In this document: positions 1 through 6,307 of the stretch, piece by piece
How the letters are laid out: each line of letters begins with the position of its first letter
How positions within the stretch are numbered: the first letter of the stretch is position 1
Source of the DNA: Candidatus Pacearchaeota archaeon
Lineage (GTDB): Archaea; Nanoarchaeota; Nanoarchaeia; Pacearchaeales; GW2011-AR1
DNA length: 8,831 nucleotides
Reading direction: 5' to 3'
Assembly (NCBI GenBank): GCA_023228245.1
Contig: JALOBN010000080.1
Location: 1-8,831 of the forward strand
Notes under the pieces: model-generated
Told to the model about the DNA's origin: nothing
What the model saw: the letters and a program-made list of their open reading frames with translations, nothing else
Database searches by the model: none
Translations under genes and position numbers: made by a program

Positions 1-333
1 GTCAAGACCCGCATTGCCATCGTTATGTGGATGGTAGGTATCTCTCTAACGGTTGGCGGGGCAGCCATTGCCTATGCCATCAGCGAAGTCAAAACTGCGA
101 ATTCTTCTGCGGATGACCTTCGAGTGAAGTTACACTCAATCATTGCCAGCAACTTGGAATTCAAAGAGCGGGTAGTCAAGGCTATGGATGAAGTGCGCAA
201 TGAGACCAGGGCTGGCGATATTCGTATCAACAATTCCATTCAAGAGCTACAGTCGGGCCAGCAACGCATCCTAGAGATTATGATCAAGCCCGGTAAAGCT
301 GGTCGTGACGAAAAAGCAGACAAGGTTTCTTAA
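1..333 (+). CDS. Small membrane-anchored helical protein, 5' end cut off by window
   Basis: The frame is open from the first base of the window and ends in TAA at 331-333, giving at least 110 residues. ATG codons at 25 and 31 lie inside the hydrophobic stretch and have no ribosome binding site in front of them, so I take the real start to be outside the window. The visible protein starts VKTR, followed by a hydrophobic segment of about 22 residues (IAIVMWM to AIAYAI) that fits one transmembrane helix. After that comes a polar, charged, probably helical or coiled-coil stretch and a lysine-rich end. Small proteins with one membrane helix plus a coiled coil occur in phage lysis cassettes (holin-associated or spanin-like) and in other roles. 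No motif here decides between them, so the function is unknown. It is followed after 29 bases by the first adhesin-like gene. Confidence 0.6.
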   Translation, partial: VKTRIAIVMWMVGISLTVGGAAIAYAISEVKTANSSADDLRVKLHSIIASNLEFKERVVKAMDEVRNETRAGDIRINNSIQELQSGQQRILEIMIKPGKAGRDEKADKVS

Positions 334-362
334 CTCGCAGTAGCCAGCCTTGCTAGAACACC

Positions 363-1688
363 ATGTCGATTACCATCTACGCTGAAGCTGACACGTATCT
401 ACAGGAGAATACCCCGACAACTAACTACGGGCTAGGAACTAACCTAAATGTAGGAAATATTCAAGGTGCCCCAAACGCCGATGAGGGCGCTCATACCCTA
501 ATTAGGTTTGATACTGATAGTCTAACGCCGAACAAATTCATTCAGTGTGTGCTTAGGCTGAACATCAGCGGCATCTCCTTGATTGATGCTGAGGTGATCG
601 AAAACTATATTGATGTTTATGCATTACTGGTAGCTTTTGACGAGACAACAGCCACTTGGAATAAGAGAAATGCAACAACAAATTGGAATCAACCAGGTGC
701 TTCTTCGGCAGGGGTTGATTACGATGCCAATCTGTTAGGTTCCATTCCGTTTCCCTCTCTTCCACTGGACCCCTACTACGAAATTGACTTAGGTACGATT
801 CGCCAGGAACGAATAGCCAATGGGCTACTGATAAAACCCAGGTATCCACTAACCTACGCTGATGAAAGCACACACAGACAGTTAATCTTCTTTGACTCCA
901 TAGACTACACGGTTGGTACTGGGACCAACAACAGCGACCCTCAACTGATAGTTACCTATGGCAGTGACTATAGCTTAATTGCCGTTATCAACTCTACCAA
1001 GAGATTCAGACAAGTAGAAGGCGGATGGATTATGGGCAACGTGCTTAGACAGAGTACAGCCGTCACTTTACAGATAGGCCCCTTCTTAGACACGACAGAT
1101 GGTTTCTCTTTAGAGGCTGGGCTAACGATCTCCCAAGGTGATGTGAAGCTATCTAAGGCAGGTGGAGTTCAGGCCCAAAAGAACGAAGCAAGTGCCGCTT
1201 CTTACGATGCCAATGGTTTCTATCAAGTTGCTCTCGATGCAACAGACACAAACACAGTTGGGCAGCTTGATGTTTCCGTTGTAGAAACGGGTGCTTTGCC
1301 TGTTTGCCATTCCTACACAGTTGTTCCACAACAGGTCTACGATTCTATTATTGCTGGTACTGACGCTTTAGACACCAGTGCCATACAGCTTGTTGGTGAT
1401 GCAGACGCTGCCGCTGCCTTAAAGAACTTCTGGAAGTTAGGTGTCACAGCTAACAGTGTTCACAACCCTAGCGCTACAGCCACCGATACAACCTTTGAAA
1501 CCCACTTGACGTTCACAGAAGACAACATCTTTGCCGGGGCTTCAATAGTCTTTATCACTGGGGCAAATGCTGGACTGTGGCGCAGAATCGTTTCCTCTAC
1601 CTATACAGACCATGCTCTTGTGGTTAGCCCGGCATTGCTAGAGGTCCCTGCTGATAATGACACTTTCCAAATAGCCGGCAGAACCTAA
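363..1688 (+). CDS. DNRLRE/CBM96-like virion adhesin or fibre protein
   Basis: This 441-residue protein appears to have three modules. Residues 1-200 resemble the DNRLRE (CBM96-like) carbohydrate-binding beta-sandwich: AEADTYLQ near 7-14, NYGLGTNLNVG at 21-31, LIRFDTDSL at 46-54, TATWN at 96-100, and a closing strand PQLIVTYG at 193-200. Residues about 235-325 form an Ig-like phage fibre module (ISQGDVKLSK, then YDANGFYQVALDATDTNTVGQ, then a VVPQQVYDSI linker). Residues about 375-440 form a second small beta module (IVFITGANAGLWRRIV) that recurs in the protein starting at 2759. No signal peptide or catalytic motif is visible. The family comparison is from memory of typical members. A role in binding glycans on the host surface or as a virion decoration is inference. 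The start is the first ATG of the frame; I see no Shine-Dalgarno sequence before it. Confidence 0.75.
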   Translation: MSITIYAEADTYLQENTPTTNYGLGTNLNVGNIQGAPNADEGAHTLIRFDTDSLTPNKFIQCVLRLNISGISLIDAEVIENYIDVYALLVAFDETTATWNKRNATTNWNQPGASSAGVDYDANLLGSIPFPSLPLDPYYEIDLGTIRQERIANGLLIKPRYPLTYADESTHRQLIFFDSIDYTVGTGTNNSDPQLIVTYGSDYSLIAVINSTKRFRQVEGGWIMGNVLRQSTAVTLQIGPFLDTTDGFSLEAGLTISQGDVKLSKAGGVQAQKNEASAASYDANGFYQVALDATDTNTVGQLDVSVVETGALPVCHSYTVVPQQVYDSIIAGTDALDTSAIQLVGDADAAAALKNFWKLGVTANSVHNPSATATDTTFETHLTFTEDNIFAGASIVFITGANAGLWRRIVSSTYTDHALVVSPALLEVPADNDTFQIAGRT

Positions 1689-1736
1689 TCTAACGTCAAA
1701 GACCTAACACTAAAGAAAGTCAACTAACAGTCTGAT

Positions 1737-2762
1737 ATGGCTTCCGCAATCGTCTACAAAATCACGATCAAGAAAACGCAGGTCTCGGCCGACCTTACGG
1801 GCGTACCCGTGCGCATCGTAATACGTGATGACGCCATTGTTGGTGCCGTGTGCCGTGCCGATGGCTTCGACGTGATTTTCAAGACTGCCGCTGAAGCAAC
1901 ATTAGCCTTTCAACGTAGATCATTCGCTGTTGCTAGTAGTGAAGCCACTGGGGTATTCATTGTCTTCTGCAACATCAGTTCTACGGTAGACACAATCATC
2001 TACTTGTGGGCTGGTGATGCTAGTGCTTCGGACACTTCCTCAGAAGGTTGGGATGCTAACACAATAGGTCTGTACACCCTACACGAAACCCCAACAGGCA
2101 CCGAAGGTGACTTTAAGGATTGGACTAGCAACAACAACGATTCGACAAATACCAGCTATCAACCCACTCACACCGTAGGCAAACTAGACGGAGTCGCTAG
2201 GTTTTCTGGGTCATATCAGTATGTAGAAATTGGTACTGGGCTGGCTGTAGGTGGAACTGCCTTAACAATTGAGGGTTGGTTCAGTGTCAGTGCCTACGTT
2301 ACTGACAAGGCTTTCTTGTGCCAACGTCAAGAACGATGGCAAATTATCTGCTCAGACTATGATGGGCACATTCAGTTCTGCTTGTGGTCAAGTGATTCAC
2401 AATACAACTATATGCCAACTGAAGTTTGGCCTCTGGATGAGTGGTTTCACTTTGTGTTGACTTACGATGGGCAACATGTCATCTTCTATAAAGACGGAGA
2501 TGTATTTCAATCCTTTGACTGCACGTACTCAATAGACACAGATACGGTGACAACTCGCATAGGCGCTGACTTGTGGTCAGGATTCTATAGTGGCAAGCAG
2601 ACGGAGATTGGCATCCACAACACGGCTAGAAGCGCAGCTTGGGTTCATTGGCGTTATCACAATACGGTGGTTGATAATGGGCAGTTGACTTTGGAGGTTC
2701 CTGCGGTTGCTGGTGTTGGTGGGGGCAGTGGTTCTCTCGTTGGCGGAGGGTTAGTCTCGTGA
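1737..2762 (+). CDS. DUF2341-LamG (concanavalin A-like lectin) virion protein
   Basis: The product has 341 residues. Residues 1-108 resemble DUF2341: a strand YKITIKKTQVSADLTGVPVRI, then GFDVIF at 43-48, and IIYLWAGDASASD at 87-99. Residues about 110-312 resemble a LamG/concanavalin A-like jelly-roll: GLYTLHE at 111-117, GVARFSGSYQYVEIG at 152-166, ALTIEGWF at 175-182, EWFHFVLTYDG at 235-245, VIFYKDGD at 248-255, and TEIGIHNTARSAAWV at 289-303. The order DUF2341 then LamG is common in secreted bacterial proteins. The last 20 residues are glycine-rich (GVGGGSGS, VGGG) and look like a flexible tail or joint. LamG domains bind sugars or proteins, so a host-binding or decoration role is likely but inferred. 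Its TGA overlaps the GTG of the next gene in a GTGA junction, suggesting coupled translation. Confidence 0.8.
   Translation: MASAIVYKITIKKTQVSADLTGVPVRIVIRDDAIVGAVCRADGFDVIFKTAAEATLAFQRRSFAVASSEATGVFIVFCNISSTVDTIIYLWAGDASASDTSSEGWDANTIGLYTLHETPTGTEGDFKDWTSNNNDSTNTSYQPTHTVGKLDGVARFSGSYQYVEIGTGLAVGGTALTIEGWFSVSAYVTDKAFLCQRQERWQIICSDYDGHIQFCLWSSDSQYNYMPTEVWPLDEWFHFVLTYDGQHVIFYKDGDVFQSFDCTYSIDTDTVTTRIGADLWSGFYSGKQTEIGIHNTARSAAWVHWRYHNTVVDNGQLTLEVPAVAGVGGGSGSLVGGGLVS
2745..2750 (+). promoter_or_regulatory. Ribosome binding site for the GTG start at 2759
   Basis: GGAGGG lies eight bases before GTG 2759, inside the glycine-rich 3' end of the lectin gene. It supports the GTG start, which overlaps the preceding TGA. 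Confidence 0.6.
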
Positions 2763-3448
2763 ATAACTACCTTGGTGACTTTCCGCTAAGTGCTACCATA
2801 CGCCTGATGTTCAATACGCATCAAGCAGATGGTACGCCAGCCACATTGGATGGCACACCCACAATCTCTGTATACAAGGACGGTGGAGCCAACGAAGACA
2901 ATTCTGGCGTCACACTAATCACTGATTTTGATACGGGTACTGGGTCTCCCCCTTTGGTTGGTTTGCATTGCGTAACTATTGACACCTCAACAGATGCAAC
3001 CTTCTACTCCGCTGGATCAGACTTTACGGTGGTTATTACCAGTGGAACAGTAGACAGCATTTCCGTAGCCCTTACCGTAGTTGGTTCTTTCTCCATCAAT
3101 AATCGCACTGCATTACGTTCTACGATTGCTGGACGCGAACTGTATGTCGATGTTAACGGGCATGTGCTAGAGGAAGATGATGGGATTACGGCTGTTGGCA
3201 CGGTGGGCACGGTAACGGGCAATGGTGAATTCACGTTGGTTAGTGATGACCTATCAACCAATAATGATGACTACAACAGTATGTGGTTGGTCTTTACTTC
3301 CGGCAACAACGCATTCGTCCCCCGTGTGGTCACTGACTACGTTGGGGCGTCGAAGACAGTTTTATTCACTGGGGCGGGAATGAAAGGTGCATTTCCGCAG
3401 ACAGTACAACCTGGTGACACTTGGCGACTATTAGCAGGGAGTCCCTAA
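2759..3448 (+). CDS. Two-module phage fibre/adhesin-like protein
   Basis: This gene starts at GTG and encodes 229 residues. Residues 1-115 look like an Ig-like module often seen in phage structural loci: NNYLGDFPLSATIRLMFNT, then TPTISVYKDGG at 33-43, GLHCVTIDTSTDATFYSAGSD at 68-88, and VVGSFSINNR at 107-116. Residues about 155-228 form a beta module (MWLVFTSGNNAFVPRVVTDY at 175-194, PGDTWRLLAG at 218-227) matching the C-terminal part of the protein from 363. The middle, residues 118-155, is a linker with repeated VGTV. It overlaps the lectin gene by four bases and is followed one base later by the next ATG, so it sits inside a tight translational unit. The exact function is unknown. A fibre or decoration role is inferred from similarity to phage proteins I remember and from the neighbours. 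Confidence 0.7.
   Translation: MNNYLGDFPLSATIRLMFNTHQADGTPATLDGTPTISVYKDGGANEDNSGVTLITDFDTGTGSPPLVGLHCVTIDTSTDATFYSAGSDFTVVITSGTVDSISVALTVVGSFSINNRTALRSTIAGRELYVDVNGHVLEEDDGITAVGTVGTVTGNGEFTLVSDDLSTNNDDYNSMWLVFTSGNNAFVPRVVTDYVGASKTVLFTGAGMKGAFPQTVQPGDTWRLLAGSP
3437..3441 (+). promoter_or_regulatory. Ribosome binding site for ATG 3450
   Basis: GGGAG (within AGGGAG) is eight bases before ATG 3450 and lies within the last codons of the preceding gene. Confidence 0.55.
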
Positions 3449-3449
3449 T

Positions 3450-3854
3450 ATGGCTTTGCTTGCGCCCGATGTTGGTGAAGTTGAAATTCTGAAGCGTGCT
3501 CTAAACTACTCGGCAACTGGGGATGTCAAGCTACATCTCTACAAGAACAACAAGACACCCGCTGAAGGTGATACCCACGCGGACTATACCGAAGCAACTG
3601 GTGATGGTTACGCTGCTATTACGCTAACCGGGTCTAGCTGGACAATTGCTACATCAGTTGGGGTAACGACTGCTAGCTATGCGCAGCAGACGTTTACCAT
3701 CAACGACCAGACAGACACCAGTTACTACGGTTACTACGTGACCAACTCGGCAGGCACGGTACTGCTGTGGGCTGAGCTATTTACAGATGGCCCTTACCCG
3801 ATGGGAACGGCTGGTGGCACGGTAAAGGTCACTCCCAAAATCACTTGCGCCTAA
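3450..3854 (+). CDS. Small beta-rich phage structural protein, function unknown
   Basis: This 134-residue product begins MALLAPDVGEVEILKRAL, a helical start, then turns to beta-strand-rich sequence: VKLHLYKNNKTPAEGDT at 26-42, DYTEATGDGYAAITLTG at 45-61, YYGYYVTNS at 92-100, and LLWAELFTDGPYPM at 105-118. The YKNN-TPAEGDT and YTEATGxGYA pattern is one I have seen in phage and prophage structural clusters annotated as hypothetical; I know of no assigned role. There is no membrane segment or catalytic motif. It starts one base after the upstream stop with a good ribosome binding site, so it is expressed with the adhesin-like genes. A tail or decoration component is the best guess. Confidence 0.65.
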   Translation: MALLAPDVGEVEILKRALNYSATGDVKLHLYKNNKTPAEGDTHADYTEATGDGYAAITLTGSSWTIATSVGVTTASYAQQTFTINDQTDTSYYGYYVTNSAGTVLLWAELFTDGPYPMGTAGGTVKVTPKITCA

Positions 3855-3900
3855 CAATTACGCATTCAACAATCAGTACGTAGGGCGAAGCTAGACTAGT

Positions 3901-5868
3901 ATGTGGTATTGGCTACAAGCACACACTGACTTTACTTACGAAGGCGAAGGCTCCATCAGTCTTGGTGGTGCTGCCGTAACCTCGTCTGTACCCAGTGATG
4001 GCGTAGACGTACTGCATGTTCGTGGCACTCGGTGGTTCTGGTTTGCCTCTGCCCAAGAATCAGCCACCATTCTAAGCTACGAGTATCTAGCTTCTGGCGG
4101 TGTTACGCTTGGCGGCAGTTGCGATTCGGTTTGGACTGAAGGTTGGTCAGATTACCAATCCTCAGGCGGAATCGAAATTAGTGGAACTGCCCTTTACGTC
4201 TACTCAGAGGATTGGTCTGACTTCCAGCCTTCGGACGGTATTGTTCTTGGTGGAACGGCTGTCTATGGCCAAGCGTTCAACTACGTCTACGATACTCCAG
4301 TTCGCGGCATACTCATCAGTGGTGTATCCGACTGTGAGTCTACCGCTGATTCAACATCAACTGCCGATGGCGGCATTGTATTAGGTGGGGTTGCCACAAC
4401 CGGGTCTTTGTATGACTGGACACATGAAGCTTCTGGTGGTATTGTACTGGACGGTATTGCCACAACCGTCTATACAGAAGATTGGTCTAACTACAATGCC
4501 AGTGGTGGCCTAGTTATTGCCGGTGAGGCGACTACAGTCTATGGCGGAGGGTGGGCTGTAGTCGCCTCTGGCGGAGTTGTACTAGGTGGCACCTCTGAAT
4601 TCCTCTTCTTGGGTGCCTCAGCCTATACATCTTCTGGTGGAGTTGTATTGGCTGGTGTTGCCCTATTCGATTACCTAGCCAGCTATGCTTACGACACCGC
4701 TGGAGGAATTGAATTAGGCGGGTCTGCTGACTACAGTCCCAGCCAAACAGGTGAATGGGTCGCTAGTGGGGGTATTGATTTAGGTGGCATCGCTGATAGC
4801 CAATCGCTGGCCAATAGCACGTATGTGGCAACTGGTGGAATTACCCTAGGCGGAACGTCAACCACCCTCAGCCAATACCGGGCTGCCTACGATGCTAGTG
4901 GCGGTCTAGTTACGGGTGGTGTAGCTACCTGCCAGGGCCTAAGCGACTCGGTTTGGGTTGCTAGCGGGCAAGTAACCCTAGGTGGGGCTAGCGAGTCGCT
5001 AAACACCGCTAGCAATGCCTACGTTGCGTCGGGCGGGTTAACCCTAGCCGGGGCAGCCATTAGCCTAAGTACCGCTAGCTCGCAAGCAGAGGGCTCTAGC
5101 GGGGTTGTTTTAGGTTTAGCAGCCGTAACTACCTATACCGCGCAGTTTACCGCCACGGCAGACGGTGGTCTGACGTTAGGCGGCATCGCGGTAACTGGGT
5201 ATTCCAGCGCTAACACCTATTCCTATCAAGCTGATGGACTATTCATTCTTGGTGGTACGGCTGAATACGAATCAACGTCTTACCACGTGTCCTCTAGCAG
5301 TGGTGGTATTGACCTAGGCGGAATTGCAACCTGTCTATCAATATCCAATAGTGTTTCAGACAGTAGCGGTGGTATCGATCTAGGTGGAATTGGCCTCACA
5401 CTAAACCTTGTTGCTAGCACTTACACATCTAGCGGTGGAATTACGCTTGGTGGGGAAGCAGACACTTCCCTGATTGGTGGTGGCTATGCCGGTAGTGGTG
5501 GCGTAGACCTAGGCGGCGTTGCTGACACTCTCTATGCAAGAGGTTGGTCGTATACAGCCAGTGGATTATTTACCCTAGGCGGTTCGGCGGTGACCGAATC
5601 AACCCCCAGGGACTATATCTATGTAGCTTCTGGTGGATTTGTACTTGGTGGTTCTGCTCTTACACTACGAGACCACCAGATATGGCTGATTGTCTCAGAA
5701 ACCCTAGGGATGCCATCTCTCATTACGGAAGCATTAGCCAATTGCTGCCTCACTGATTTGGATTTAGTGCAACCCACGTTGTCTAGTGAATCGCTAGTCA
5801 TTTCTGACGACTTGGTTGATGACAGTTTCTCGACACCAGCATTTGATAGCGAGGGGGTGCTAGTCTAA
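3901..5868 (+). CDS. Repeat-built protein of about 24 ASGGI-x-LGG units
   Basis: The product has 655 residues. After a divergent N-terminal part (1-63, with one weak unit GSISLGGAA at 17-25), residues 64-590 are about 24 end-to-end repeats of 22-23 residues. The consensus core is ASGGI-x-LGG-x-A, followed by a variable segment of about 11 residues rich in S, T, Y and W. Examples are ASGGIVLDGIATTV at 177-190 and ASGGIDLGGIADS at 288-300. Spacing between cores is 21-23 residues throughout. The last 65 residues are not repetitive and are acidic (ISDDLVDD, FDSEGVLV). The pattern suggests short beta strands separated by glycine turns, as in a solenoid or fibre, but fold and function are inference. 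It has no signal peptide or cell-wall anchor motif. Its phage setting favours a fibre or virion surface role. I do not recognise a named family. ATG 3901 is the first start of the frame, with AGGG 15 bases away, too far to be convincing. Its TAA shares a base with the next ATG. Confidence 0.8.
   Translation: MWYWLQAHTDFTYEGEGSISLGGAAVTSSVPSDGVDVLHVRGTRWFWFASAQESATILSYEYLASGGVTLGGSCDSVWTEGWSDYQSSGGIEISGTALYVYSEDWSDFQPSDGIVLGGTAVYGQAFNYVYDTPVRGILISGVSDCESTADSTSTADGGIVLGGVATTGSLYDWTHEASGGIVLDGIATTVYTEDWSNYNASGGLVIAGEATTVYGGGWAVVASGGVVLGGTSEFLFLGASAYTSSGGVVLAGVALFDYLASYAYDTAGGIELGGSADYSPSQTGEWVASGGIDLGGIADSQSLANSTYVATGGITLGGTSTTLSQYRAAYDASGGLVTGGVATCQGLSDSVWVASGQVTLGGASESLNTASNAYVASGGLTLAGAAISLSTASSQAEGSSGVVLGLAAVTTYTAQFTATADGGLTLGGIAVTGYSSANTYSYQADGLFILGGTAEYESTSYHVSSSSGGIDLGGIATCLSISNSVSDSSGGIDLGGIGLTLNLVASTYTSSGGITLGGEADTSLIGGGYAGSGGVDLGGVADTLYARGWSYTASGLFTLGGSAVTESTPRDYIYVASGGFVLGGSALTLRDHQIWLIVSETLGMPSLITEALANCCLTDLDLVQPTLSSESLVISDDLVDDSFSTPAFDSEGVLV
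4090..5670 (+). repeat. In-frame protein-coding repeat array, about 24 units of 66-69 bp
   Basis: The units encode ASGGI-x-LGG-x-A cores whose second glycine lies at residues 67, 90, 113, 136, 158, 180, 203, 225, 247, 269, 291, 313, 335, 357, 379, 401, 423, 446, 469, 491, 513, 534, 556 and 579. The mean period is 22.3 residues. DNA identity between units is low even where the peptide is the same. Units around residues 67-113 and 180-203 also share a spacer of the form V(W/Y)(T/S)E(G/D)WS(D/N)(Y/F). Confidence 0.85.
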
Positions 5869-6254
5869 TGGCCCTAACTGTAACCCAAAGGCGAGTAAGA
5901 GAGGGAGTCACGGCAATCTATACGGCCACCGTTCAGGATGAACACGCCAACGCCCTAGAGCCAGCAGACTTGACAACCCTTACGTTGACTCTGTACGACA
6001 AGACGACAGGCACAATTATCAATGCTCGTGATGGGCAGAACATCCTTAACACAAATAACGTAACGGTGGCTAGTGGTGGCTTGCTGACTTGGACGATGCA
6101 ACCGGCAGACAACGCTATCGTGACAACTGCATCATTTGCTTCGGGCCAGTATGAAAAACACATTGCTCTGTTTGAATGGACTTGGAACAGTGGCGCTAAG
6201 GCCGGTAAGTATGAAGTACAGATTGACGTTGAGCAGATGACCAAAGTACCGTGA
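5868..6254 (+). CDS. Small Ig/BppU-like phage structural protein
   Basis: This 128-residue protein reads as one beta-sandwich domain: VREGVTAIYTATVQDEHANALEP at its start, then LTTLTLTLYDKTTGTIINARDGQNIL at 35-60, VTVASGGLLTWTMQPADNAIV at 65-85, HIALFEWTWNSG at 98-109, and KYEVQIDVEQMTKVP at the end. This order (a strand ending in an acidic turn, then T-L-T-LYD, then a late W and paired closing strands) recalls BppU N-terminal-like and Ig-like domains of phage structural proteins. That is a comparison by memory, not a search. Its position just before the gp10-like gene is where a head-closure or connector protein would sit, but the sequence does not look like a classic connector. The start shares one base with the upstream stop (TAATG), and a purine-rich GAGGGGG lies about ten bases before it. 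Confidence 0.7.
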   Translation: MALTVTQRRVREGVTAIYTATVQDEHANALEPADLTTLTLTLYDKTTGTIINARDGQNILNTNNVTVASGGLLTWTMQPADNAIVTTASFASGQYEKHIALFEWTWNSGAKAGKYEVQIDVEQMTKVP

Positions 6255-6295
6255 TAGCCTCTAACATACAAATGTGGGCCTCTAGTGGTCCGCTC

Positions 6296-6300
6296 AGGAA
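6296..6300 (+). promoter_or_regulatory. Ribosome binding site deciding the start at 6308
   Basis: AGGAA lies seven bases before ATG 6308. The earlier in-frame starts (GTG 6251 and ATG 6272) have no comparable site, so this favours 6308. Confidence 0.55.
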
Positions 6301-6307
6301 TGTTTTG

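Noticed and set aside
565..873. Minus-strand open frame of 102 codons
   Set aside because: It lies wholly inside the DNRLRE-like gene, has no binding site of note and no recognisable domain; a shadow.
2700..2750. G-rich stretch as a possible G-quadruplex
   Set aside because: Its G runs are mostly pairs and follow from glycine codons in the lectin gene's tail; not supported beyond that.
3855..3900. Terminator or promoter before the repeat gene
   Set aside because: No hairpin with a T-run and no convincing -35/-10 pair could be seen in the 46 bases; the same holds for the gap 1689-1736.
4090..5670. CRISPR array or tandem DNA satellite
   Set aside because: The periodicity is at protein level, units are diverged in DNA and stay in frame; there are no identical direct repeats with unique spacers.
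3901..5868. Diversity-generating retroelement variable region
   Set aside because: No reverse transcriptase, template repeat or adenine-biased variable stretch is visible in the window.
5933..6271. Minus-strand open frame of 112 codons
   Set aside because: Antisense to the BppU-like gene, cysteine-rich low-plausibility protein, no support.
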